Shown: piece by piece, positions 39,055 through 46,268 of the stretch
Position numbering within the stretch: position 1 is the stretch's first letter
Layout of the letters: every line of letters starts with the position of its first letter
DNA from: Aureliella helgolandensis
GTDB taxonomy: Bacteria > Planctomycetota > Planctomycetia > Pirellulales > Pirellulaceae
NCBI RefSeq assembly: GCF_007752135.1
Contig: NZ_CP036298.1
Location: 3,162,001-3,226,000 of the forward strand
DNA: 64,000 bases
Direction of reading: 5' to 3'
Notes under the pieces: model-generated
Told to the model about the DNA's origin: nothing
Database searches by the model: none
What the model saw: only the letters and a program-made list of their open reading frames with translations
Program-made: the position numbers and the translations under genes

Positions 39055-39189
39055 CTAGCCGCAGCGCTCGGTCAAGTGAATGATGTTCGAATACATGATG
39101 TGACTTCCTTCCAAATGGATTGAGACGCTAACCGCGCAGGTCATCATGGCAATATCCACGGCAAGTCCGATGATTTGTAAATTCTTCAT
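39055..39189 (-). CDS. Small ORF (44 residues) with strong ribosome site
   Basis: MKNLQIIGLAVDIAMMTCAV, then SVSIHLEGSHIMYSN, ending RCG. AAGGAG lies five bases before the ATG, stronger than at most genes around it. The first 25 residues are hydrophobic enough for one membrane helix. It is directly upstream of the HAD gene. No family known; could be a small membrane protein or a leader peptide. Confidence 0.45.
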   Translation of the reverse strand: MKNLQIIGLAVDIAMMTCAVSVSIHLEGSHIMYSNIIHLTERCG

Positions 39190-39265
39190 GGTGTCTCCTT
39201 AAGACGATCTGTGGTTAACGATTTTGCTGCGGCTTTGCCTGTCAGCACACTGTTTACCCTTCCTG

Positions 39266-39769
39266 TTATTCTTCTGGCCTCTGTGAGGAGGGTGCGGCGT
39301 CACTCGTGAACAGTCCTAGCCTCTGTTTCAACTCGCGGTCGAAGCTGGCGCCGACGGCCGCGAGCGGGTTGGACAATTTCTCGTAGATCCGCTCCGCCTC
39401 CCGTTCGATCTCTACCACCTCGCCCTTGATCCGCTCGGCTTCTCGTTCGACTTCCATCAGCACCAGGATGCCGATGACGAGCGATATTGCCATCACGGAT
39501 GAGATGCTGAGGACGCAGTATTTGATGATCTCTACCGATCTCGCCATGCGGTTCATGGCGGCTTCTGTCTCCTGCTCCTTGCGGGCGACCGCGGCTTCCT
39601 CCTCGCGTTTCTTATCAAGTTCACGCTGCTCCCTCGCTTGCTGCTCGCGCTCCAGCAGCTGGACCACGGCCTCACGAAGTTGCGTGTCTGTCATCGGGGT
39701 TTCTGTCATCTGAGGCTCACTGGTTGTGGTCCTTCTTGTGGGTTTCTTGCCTGTCGTTGTGGCCATCAC
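39266..39769 (-). CDS. Coiled-coil protein with one membrane helix
   Basis: Protein of 167 residues, not recognised. Layout: Thr/Lys-rich N-terminus (1-25), a long charged coiled coil (about 28-75, LREAVVQLLEREQQAREQRE, KKREEEAAVARKEQE), a membrane helix (about 86-108, CVLSISSVMAISLVIGILVLM), a second coiled coil (VEREAERIKGEVVEIEREAE) and a short tail. No signal peptide; probably inner membrane with coils on both sides. It stands in front of the DUF1254 fragment and CsrA on the same strand. Role unknown. Confidence 0.65.
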   Translation of the reverse strand: MMATTTGKKPTRRTTTSEPQMTETPMTDTQLREAVVQLLEREQQAREQRELDKKREEEAAVARKEQETEAAMNRMARSVEIIKYCVLSISSVMAISLVIGILVLMEVEREAERIKGEVVEIEREAERIYEKLSNPLAAVGASFDRELKQRLGLFTSDAAPSSQRPEE

Positions 39770-39826
39770 CGCCGCCTTCTTTGTGGGTTTCAGTGTTCGA
39801 AAACGAAGCTAGCCGCGGGTGCTTGT

Positions 39827-40285
39827 TCATCGCTCAAATCTTGCTTTTACATCTGTAGCCGATGGCGCTGGCACCCAGGCATCACTGTCCTTGTAAGTCA
39901 GGTTGCCGGGATTACGCGGGAAGTAGCTGATGGCGCGGGCGGCACCGTTACCAATCGCGGAGGCGTCGGTCAGGATCTTCTTCATGCGTGCATCCGGAGC
40001 GAAAGGCTTGCCCTTTTCGATCCCGATCGCCGCCATCATTCCCCTGGCTTCCGGGCCGAGATAACTTTCCAGTTCTGTTTGAATCAAGACGTACAGTTTT
40101 TCGAACGCGCTGTAATCATTCGGCAGAATCACGTGCATGTCCTTGCCGGATACGTTGATAAACTCGGTGGCCGGGGGGGCATCCGCGGTCGACAGCGGGT
40201 ACACCGTCAGCGTGCTGCGGATGTTCTTCGACGCGGCCGGGACAGCCTTTTCGATGGGCATGCTCTTGTCGAGATAGCGGTCCAT
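39827..40285 (-). pseudogene. Internal fragment of a DUF1254 protein
   Basis: 152 residues corresponding to the middle of DUF1254 proteins: DRYLDKSMPIEKAV, NIRSTLTVYPLS, ATEFINVSGKDMHVILPNDY, and GIEKGKPFAPDARMKKIL, the last nearly the same as in the full-length gene at 40715-42232. The N-terminal signal and first domain and the whole DUF1214 C-terminus are missing. An ATG at 40285 lies 6 bases after the csrA stop, so it could still be translated by coupling. I regard it as a decayed copy. Confidence 0.65.
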
Positions 40286-40291
40286 GTTGGT

Positions 40292-40546
40292 TCACGATTT
40301 CAAAGAGTTGAACGTCACCGTAGCACCGGCAGATTCATTCCCAACCGGTCTGGAGGTTTTCAGCAAATCGGAATTCGCTGAATTGTGTTGATTGATTTCA
40401 ACAATGATCTCTCGTCGAAGAATGGAAACATCTTTGGGTGCCTCAATACCCAAGCGAACTTTGCTTCCCTGGATTCCAAGGACAACGACCTCAACGTTCT
40501 CGTTAATGAAAATGGATTCCTCTGGTTTTCGTGTTAACACAAGCAT
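40292..40546 (-). CDS. csrA: CsrA post-transcriptional regulator
   Basis: RNA-binding regulator of 84 residues. The N-terminus MLVLTRKPEESIFI, then VVVLGIQGSKVRLGIEAPKDVSILRRE, is the conserved CsrA/RsmA fold, with the RNA-contacting RRE at the expected position. It blocks or stabilises mRNAs at GGA motifs. The C-terminal tail (residues 60-84) is longer than in gamma-proteobacteria, as is common in planctomycetes. It lies among DUF1254 genes, not beside flagellar genes. Start ATG with AGGG-like sequence upstream. Identification is firm. Confidence 0.95.
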   Translation of the reverse strand: MLVLTRKPEESIFINENVEVVVLGIQGSKVRLGIEAPKDVSILRREIIVEINQHNSANSDLLKTSRPVGNESAGATVTFNSLKS

Positions 40547-40714
40547 CTCTGTACTCCCTTACCGAGGTTTTAGGTCAAGTTTCTTCAAAGCCTTGTCGCC
40601 ACACAACGTCGATGCGTTGTCTTGATGACTCGTTTCAGTGAGTGAATAGCCTTCACTTTGCGTTGGCCATCACCGGATTGGGACACGGTTCCCCCGCCAA
40701 AAGATCCAGGTGCG

Positions 40715-42232
40715 TCACTTCACTATTTCGATCTCACTTGGACGCCAACCTTTGTCGTACCAGACTTGCGTCGGACCATAGATCCGCCACAACATGTTCC
40801 AACCCTTGGATGGATCCGTTTGAATCCAGTTCACGTTTCCATCAGGCTTCGTTGGGCCGATGTAGACGTCGTAAGATTCATCCGCGTTCTGGACAGTGGC
40901 CTTGTCGATACTGGTGACGCCCGGGTAAGGATTGTCAGTTTGCAACAGCGAACGCGTCTGGTTGTCGTAAACGGTGATATCCCAGAATTGCTCGGCCGGA
41001 ACGTTTGGCGGAATGTGGATTCGATAGGTCTTGCTGCCGTCGAGTGCCTTCCCCTCGGCATCACGCATACCGATTACATACTGTGATCCCGCGCCAACAG
41101 GCGGTTTGACCATCGCCGGCGTGATGCCGGTAGCGTAGAAGTGGAAGCGGACACGCGAATTGATCAGGCTGACACCGTCGTTGAGGAACTCGTGGCTGCC
41201 ACCAGCGAAGCCTAACTCCCAGCTTTTGCTGCCCGGCCAGATCGCGGTGTCCTCCGTGTCGCGGTTGCGGAAGAGGATAGTGCGTTGGGCGGCGGTGCCG
41301 ACTGCGGCGGCCTCAGCGAGGATCTTCTTCATGCGGGCGTTCGGTTTGAAAGGCTTGCCCTTCTGGATGCCGATCGAGGCCAGCAATCCGAGGATCTCGG
41401 AAGTCTCGGCCGAGTTCGGCTCTTCCTGGACCGTGATGTTGACCTCGTCGAAGAAGGTCTCATCCTGGGCGTGCAGGGTGTTGAAGTCCTTCATCGCTGT
41501 GTTGACCCAGTTGACTTCCTTGGGCTCACTACCCAGCGGATAGAGAAGGAAATGCTCCTTCATGTTCTTGACCACAGGAACCGGATCGAAGTCCGTCATG
41601 AAACCGCGCATCGCCAGCCAGTGGCCGTAGGTCTTTGACTTCTTCACGAAGTAGCCGTCGGTGGGCAAATCGCCCTTGTAGCCAGGCGGCACCAACAGGA
41701 ACTTTCCGCCATTGCCCTTGTCATCGCCCGCGTTACCGAAATCGCAGACATAGTGGAACCACGCATCGTTGACGATGCCCAACACGTTGGGTGGGGTCTC
41801 CATGACCATGGGGCCATCCTTGAGGTCGATCCACATGAATGTGTAGACCACGGTGGTATTGCCCGTCAGAAGCAAGCCTTTGGAATCCAGACGTCCGCCC
41901 CAATAGATCATGGTCTCGTTGTCCGGGCCCCACTTTTGGATGCCTTTGCGAAATCCCTGCAGCGAAGCCGCGGGCGTGGTCATGATCATGGACTCCACAG
42001 CACGCGAGAAGTCCAAGTGATCCCAGACCTTCTCCGCTGTCGCTTCGGTGGGGAATCCGTCAACGAACTCCAGTGTCCCAAGACGCGTTTCCGTGCGATC
42101 GGGAGTGACAACATTCGCCGGAATTTCGGTGGAGTATTTCATTGCGGGTGGCTGTGCTTGAACGCCGGTCGTCAGACAGTAGAAGGCCAGCGCTGCCAGA
42201 GTTAGCAGGTGGTGGTTTCGTCGCGTGGTCAT
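40715..42232 (-). CDS. Full-length DUF1254/DUF1214 exported protein
   Basis: Protein of 505 residues with signal peptide (LLTLAALAFYCLTTGVQA). DUF1254 block at about 70-220 (TTVVYTFMWIDLKDGPMVME, GGKFLLVPPGYKGDLPTDGY), a spacer with GIQKGKPFKPNARMKKIL, and DUF1214 at about 370-500 (YRIHIPPNVPAEQFWDITVY, NWIQTDPSKGWNMLWRIYGP). These periplasmic proteins are widespread in bacteria, yet their ligand or reaction is unknown. The start at ATG 42232 is chosen because AGGA precedes it; an earlier in-frame ATG at 42265 lacks one. It shares its domain pair with the ion-channel fusion and with two fragments in this block. Confidence 0.88.
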   Translation of the reverse strand: MTTRRNHHLLTLAALAFYCLTTGVQAQPPAMKYSTEIPANVVTPDRTETRLGTLEFVDGFPTEATAEKVWDHLDFSRAVESMIMTTPAASLQGFRKGIQKWGPDNETMIYWGGRLDSKGLLLTGNTTVVYTFMWIDLKDGPMVMETPPNVLGIVNDAWFHYVCDFGNAGDDKGNGGKFLLVPPGYKGDLPTDGYFVKKSKTYGHWLAMRGFMTDFDPVPVVKNMKEHFLLYPLGSEPKEVNWVNTAMKDFNTLHAQDETFFDEVNITVQEEPNSAETSEILGLLASIGIQKGKPFKPNARMKKILAEAAAVGTAAQRTILFRNRDTEDTAIWPGSKSWELGFAGGSHEFLNDGVSLINSRVRFHFYATGITPAMVKPPVGAGSQYVIGMRDAEGKALDGSKTYRIHIPPNVPAEQFWDITVYDNQTRSLLQTDNPYPGVTSIDKATVQNADESYDVYIGPTKPDGNVNWIQTDPSKGWNMLWRIYGPTQVWYDKGWRPSEIEIVK

Positions 42233-42292
42233 CGTATTGTTCCTACTTTCGGGAAGAATGTTCATGTCGATGGTTAAGGGGTGAACCGCTAG

Positions 42293-43609
42293 TTAGGACG
42301 GCATGATGTAGTTCATGAAAGTCTCCATGCGAATCATCACACGGCGTATCAGATGCGTTGCCTTCACTGAATCGGTGTAGATCGCTGCCGTTCCGGTCGC
42401 GCCACCGGGCAACTCGTGAATGTCAATATCCGGCCCCGCGTCATCAAGCGTGAGCACGACACCGAAGGGCATTGTTTTCTGGCTGCTTGACGGTGCAGCG
42501 GCTACTGTTCCCGTCGGTTGAAGTTGTCCCTGTGGTGTGATGTAGGCAATCCGATCCACCGTTGCAGAAAACGTTCGGCCCGGGTGAAGCTCCAACACGA
42601 CGTCTGCTTTCTGTCCCGGCTTCACATGGCGCAACCTGTTTTGATCGATGCCAACCGCGATTTGTGCACTGGACGAATCGACGAAAGCCATCCACGTGCG
42701 GACGGGGAACGCGGCCACGCGCTGACCGGGCTGCAGTGTCATCCCGATCACAGAACCGTCCGATGGAGCAACGACGGTGGTTTGTGCAAGGTTGAATTGA
42801 GCGGTCGCTAATTGAGCTCGCAGTTGGGCCACTTGCGTGTTTTCGCCTTTGATCGTGGACGAAACCGCAAGCTCCGCTTTCTGCTTTGCTGCTTGAGACG
42901 CCTTCAATCGCTCTTGGGCTTCGATGACACTGGTGTTGACGCCGTCAATGGTGGACTCCAACGCAAGTTGTGCCTGTTGACGCGAAGCCTCGGCTGCTTG
43001 GGCGGACGCTTTGGCCAATTCGACGTTCCGCTCCTTGGTTTCGGCGTCTTCTTTGGAGGTCGCGTTGCTGGAGAGCAGCTTTTGAGCACGCTCGTTTTCC
43101 GATCGAGCCAATTCAAGCTGTGCCTGAGACTTCGCAACGCTGGCGTTCGCCGCGACGAGCACGGATTCCAGGGAGGCGGCTTGCTGCTTCGCGGCGACGA
43201 TCGCTGCTTCGGCCTGACCGACGCTCGCATCCGCTTCCGCGAGGCCTGCGGGCAGCATTCTGGCTGCCTGCTCAGCTTCCTTGACGGCCGCCATCAATCG
43301 ATCCACTTCGATTTGGTACGGCTGTGGGTCAAGCCGAAACAACACGTCACCTTTACTGATCGGCTTGCTGCCCTGCGCGTTGACTTCAATCACTTCGCCG
43401 CTGACGTTGGGAACGATTTCGACCACCATGCGATAGACATTGACCGCGCCCGAGGGTGCACCCCATTGCATCGGAATGAACAGCACCACCAGTAGCATCA
43501 ACATCCAAAGGATCGGCGAGAGTTTCCAGAACAAGTGGAAACTGACAACTTTTAACTTGACCAGAATGGCCAAGAACGCCACGTAAATCAGGGTCAGGAA
43601 AAGAATCAC
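42293..43609 (-). CDS. HlyD-family membrane fusion protein (YiaV/YibH-like)
   Basis: Protein of 438 residues from GTG 43609 (ribosome site GGAGAC 5 bases upstream). Two N-terminal membrane helices (ILFLTLIYVAFLAILV and LFWKLSPILWMLMLLVVLFI), a lipoyl-like half (NVSGEVIEVNAQGSKPISKGD), a long alpha-hairpin coiled coil rich in Ala/Glu/Gln (about 95-265), the second lipoyl half (TVVAPSDGSVIGMTLQPGQ) and a beta-barrel. The pattern fits the YiaV/YibH branch of HlyD proteins, thought to act in drug or membrane-stress export without an own ABC pump. It overlaps the DUF3302 gene by 4 bases (GTGA), the same pairing as yiaW-yiaV in E. coli. Confidence 0.88.
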   Translation of the reverse strand: MILFLTLIYVAFLAILVKLKVVSFHLFWKLSPILWMLMLLVVLFIPMQWGAPSGAVNVYRMVVEIVPNVSGEVIEVNAQGSKPISKGDVLFRLDPQPYQIEVDRLMAAVKEAEQAARMLPAGLAEADASVGQAEAAIVAAKQQAASLESVLVAANASVAKSQAQLELARSENERAQKLLSSNATSKEDAETKERNVELAKASAQAAEASRQQAQLALESTIDGVNTSVIEAQERLKASQAAKQKAELAVSSTIKGENTQVAQLRAQLATAQFNLAQTTVVAPSDGSVIGMTLQPGQRVAAFPVRTWMAFVDSSSAQIAVGIDQNRLRHVKPGQKADVVLELHPGRTFSATVDRIAYITPQGQLQPTGTVAAAPSSSQKTMPFGVVLTLDDAGPDIDIHELPGGATGTAAIYTDSVKATHLIRRVMIRMETFMNYIMPS

Positions 43610-43881
43610 GCTGTGTCTCCTTTGGTTGAGGTTGCGACATCGGAAGCTTCGGTGTCTAGGGCGACCACCGGTTTGTAATAGGCCCAGATGAACGCGACTG
43701 GCAGCAGCAGCCCCATGGTGATGACGCCCCACCATCCGCAAACGCTGACGGCATCGGCTTGCGGGTGGTTGCGCCCGCGGGCAATCCGACCGGGCATCAT
43801 CCCCAGCAGGACCCAAACACCAACCAACGCAAAGCCCAGAACCAAGAGAATGATGATCGCGAAGACATCAAGAAATTCCAT
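43606..43881 (-). CDS. DUF3302 inner-membrane protein (YiaW/YibI-like)
   Basis: Protein of 91 residues with ATG at 43881 behind GGGAGG. Two membrane helices: VFAIIILLVLGFALVGVWVL and WWGVITMGLLLPVAFIWAYY, with GRIARGRNHPQADAV between them, typical of DUF3302. It forms a two-gene unit with the HlyD-type protein, translated by overlap. Probably a small partner of that protein in the membrane. An upstream extension of the frame to 43965 belongs to the overlapping gene's region and is not expected to be translated. Confidence 0.85.
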   Translation of the reverse strand: MEFLDVFAIIILLVLGFALVGVWVLLGMMPGRIARGRNHPQADAVSVCGWWGVITMGLLLPVAFIWAYYKPVVALDTEASDVATSTKGDTA

Positions 43882-44170
43882 GGTTGCATTCCTCCCATTC
43901 TTGTTGTCTACCACTTTCAAGCCACTGTTGCACCTCATCGAGCTTGATGGGATCTCTGAAGCCACTGCTGGAGGTTTGCCACCAAGGTATCGCGGATCGC
44001 TTCGCCGGTAGACACAATTCCATCAGTACGCAAACGCGTCCAGATTCCTGGACCTGGCGATCGATCGCTTGCGCGTAGACCAGCGGAGCGGCTTGCCGAG
44101 AATCGTCGTGGACTCTCACATGGATCAGTGGCCCGATGGAGATGATTTCAAAATCATCGCAGATGTTCAT
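43868..44170 (-). CDS. Hypothetical protein upstream of DUF3302
   Basis: Protein of 100 residues from ATG 44170 (AAGGAA 6 bases upstream): MNICDDFEIISIGPLIHVRV, HDDSRQAAPLVYAQAIDRQV, and a C-terminal KLDEVQQWLESGRQQEW. No known family; predicted soluble. It overlaps the start of the DUF3302 gene by 14 bases, so the two are probably coupled. Confidence 0.55.
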   Translation of the reverse strand: MNICDDFEIISIGPLIHVRVHDDSRQAAPLVYAQAIDRQVQESGRVCVLMELCLPAKRSAIPWWQTSSSGFRDPIKLDEVQQWLESGRQQEWEECNHGIS

Positions 44171-44397
44171 GAGTTGTTCCTTGTCTGCTTGTTTCGTTTC
44201 CCAAAGGCATGCACGCGTGGCCGCATGCGGCGCTTGAGGTGTCCGCATCTTCAATGGCTTCACCAACTCGAACTCGCTGGGCCGCTATGGCTTGTGGAGC
44301 CCTCATTCGCTTTGCCATTCTTCTTTTCACTTTCTTCTTATCTGCACGCCTCTTCCATTTTCTTGGTCGACGCTGCCTCGGAAATCGGTGACGTTGG

Positions 44398-44673
44398 TCA
44401 AGATGTCTCTTCGGTTTCGTCGCAATTTGTGCAATTGACTGACAGAATTTGCATGTGCATTTGGTAGAGGCTGTTGAGCACACCCATCAGCGCGGCTTGG
44501 TCACGAACCGTGCCTGTCAGGGTGGTGACCGGTTTCTGGTCGACTCGCGACGTGGTGCCGATTTGCATCCCGCCCAATCGCCCTGACCACGTCTCATCCA
44601 ACAAGCCTTCGACCTCAATGCGATAGCTAGCCGGCTCCCTTGGGGTAAGCTGTGGCCAGTTGCTTTTTGACAT
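44398..44673 (-). CDS. Small conserved hypothetical protein
   Basis: Protein of 91 residues from ATG 44673 (GGAGAA upstream). The sequence YRIEVEGLLDETWSGRLGGM, then VTTLTGTVRDQAALMGVLNS, and LYQMHMQILSV is a pattern I know from small bacterial proteins of unknown function, usually single-domain and cytoplasmic. It ends in CTNCDETEETS. It stands at the head of the HlyD/DUF3302 group on the same strand and may be part of it. Confidence 0.65.
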   Translation of the reverse strand: MSKSNWPQLTPREPASYRIEVEGLLDETWSGRLGGMQIGTTSRVDQKPVTTLTGTVRDQAALMGVLNSLYQMHMQILSVNCTNCDETEETS

Positions 44674-45002
44674 GGCAAGATTCTCCGTTCGCCGAGCTGT
44701 GGTTCCGCCAAACAACCCACTCATTGTCCAGAGGTTTTGAACGAGAGGCATCACTAACGATTAGGGATTAGTTAGGGATGCCAGACGGCCAAGGATGAAG
44801 CGTTTGGGTAGACCGTCGGACGGCTCCAGCGTGAACGGGCTCGGATCCGAATTCGCGTGGCTCGCGTGAAAGATTGCAAAGGCTGTGCTGTCGCTCGGCA
44901 GTATCCGTCCTGATTCGCCGAAGCCCGTTGATCTGACGCTTGCTGGCAAGACCCACTCGCATGTTGGTTTTTCGGTGACTCTCAATGCGACCTGCTGGTA
45001 GC
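44674..45002. other. Gene-free spacer
   Basis: About 330 bases between the small protein and the truncated MscS-like gene. Frames are open on the minus strand but look like shadows. If the MscS-like protein once continued, its channel part should lie here; I find no membrane-helix coding sequence. Confidence 0.4.
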
Positions 45003-45674
45003 TTAGGTATCGACAACGCTCGCCAACGCGGGATACCCCGGTGCGGATAGATACCACCGATAGAAGTCTTTGCTGATCGGCGTTCCCTCGGTGCGATACG
45101 GATTGGCTGCAATACTCTGAAAATAGCCTGGTGCGCGATCCAGGGTGCCGGGCGAGAAGAGGTACTCCAGTCGCCTTGGTCCCTGTTCCACTAAGGCAAT
45201 TGTGATTCTGGTGTCAGGAATTCGATAAACTGGCAATTTCTCGCGTCCACCGGCGGCGACAATCTCCGCGATATCGGGAATCTGATCCCAGGGTGGCAAC
45301 TCGACTCGGTCCAAGATCTCTTTGAGGCATACGGCTGCCTCGCCGGCGCGGTCCGTGCGAGCAAATGCTGGGAGTTCACTATCGTCAATGCAATCCAGGA
45401 CCCGTTCGGCAATGGCGACATGCTCCGGGTTAGCTCGATCGTAGTACCCCGGGGCGCTTGTAATATGCTCGTGTAAGTCGTTGCAGGCTTCGATGAAGCT
45501 CCGCAACGTATCACGCGGACTTGAGGTATCGGCCGCCTTGATGTCGCCCGGCCCTTGTGCCGCCAAGTGAGGTGATGCCCAACCCAGGCAAATGACTAAT
45601 GTGAGGAACGTAAGGGGAAGGAGCAAGTCCGCCAAGCGCCTGATCGTTCTCCGGCAAAAACTTCTACTTGGCAT
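45003..45674 (-). CDS. N-terminal periplasmic domain of an MscS-type channel, channel part absent
   Basis: Protein of 223 residues from ATG 45674 (GGAAGA upstream): signal or anchor helix (LLLPLTFLTLVICLGWA), then a domain with SPRDTLRSFIEACNDLHEHI, NPEHVAIAERVLDCIDDSELP, AAVCLKEILDRVELPPWDQI, YRIPDTRITIALVEQGPRRL and YLFSPGTLDRAPGYFQSI. I recognise this as the region that precedes the channel in large planctomycete MscS-family proteins. Here it ends with LASVVDT and a stop before any channel helix. It may be a stand-alone periplasmic sensor or a 3'-truncated gene. Medium certainty on the family. Confidence 0.6.
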   Translation of the reverse strand: MPSRSFCRRTIRRLADLLLPLTFLTLVICLGWASPHLAAQGPGDIKAADTSSPRDTLRSFIEACNDLHEHITSAPGYYDRANPEHVAIAERVLDCIDDSELPAFARTDRAGEAAVCLKEILDRVELPPWDQIPDIAEIVAAGGREKLPVYRIPDTRITIALVEQGPRRLEYLFSPGTLDRAPGYFQSIAANPYRTEGTPISKDFYRWYLSAPGYPALASVVDT

Positions 45675-46268
45675 GTCGTTCTTCTTCCAAAGGCGTTTCA
45701 CGGTGAGTGCATGGTGCTTCGCTGTTGGCAGCTGAGCAGCAAGAGGTGCTGCAGCACCTAGCAGTCGGCAGCAAGCAGGATTCTCGCGAGGCATGTCCAT
45801 ATTTGGCCCCTACATCCAGTGTCGTGGTCCGGGACGACAGCCACATCACTAACAATGAGCGATAAGTTAGGGAGCGGAGGAGCCTGGGACAAAAGCAGTG
45901 TCGCTGGGCGGGGCGGATCGGCGGCAGCCTGCCCGTCACAGCTGCCCGCAGCCTGAGGGCTACTTGTATCGACTGCCCGCGCGTCTCAACACTCAATCCG
46001 TATTTCAATTTAAGTGTTTTCGGGGCCTTGAAGACTGACGTGATCTTCAACACAACACGTCCGATTTCTCCAGGAACGCCTTATTTGCTCCTACCCAAGT
46101 CGCCTCGAGGATTGGATGAGACGACCTTCGACACGCACGCTCGGCAGAGTACGTTGGGAGCCCTGGTCACGGGACCGCAAATCGGTCATTTGCAAACGGG
46201 CGATACACTATTGGCAATGTTTTACAACGACAACGTATTGGCCGACCAATACGGTTTCAGTGGTCTTT
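45675..46268. other. Gene-free spacer
   Basis: About 590 bases. Frames at 45664-46053 (minus) and 46028-46306 (plus) are open but lack family signals and ribosome sites. No repeats or strong hairpins seen. It should carry the promoter of the MscS-like gene and the terminator of the LuxR gene. Confidence 0.4.
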
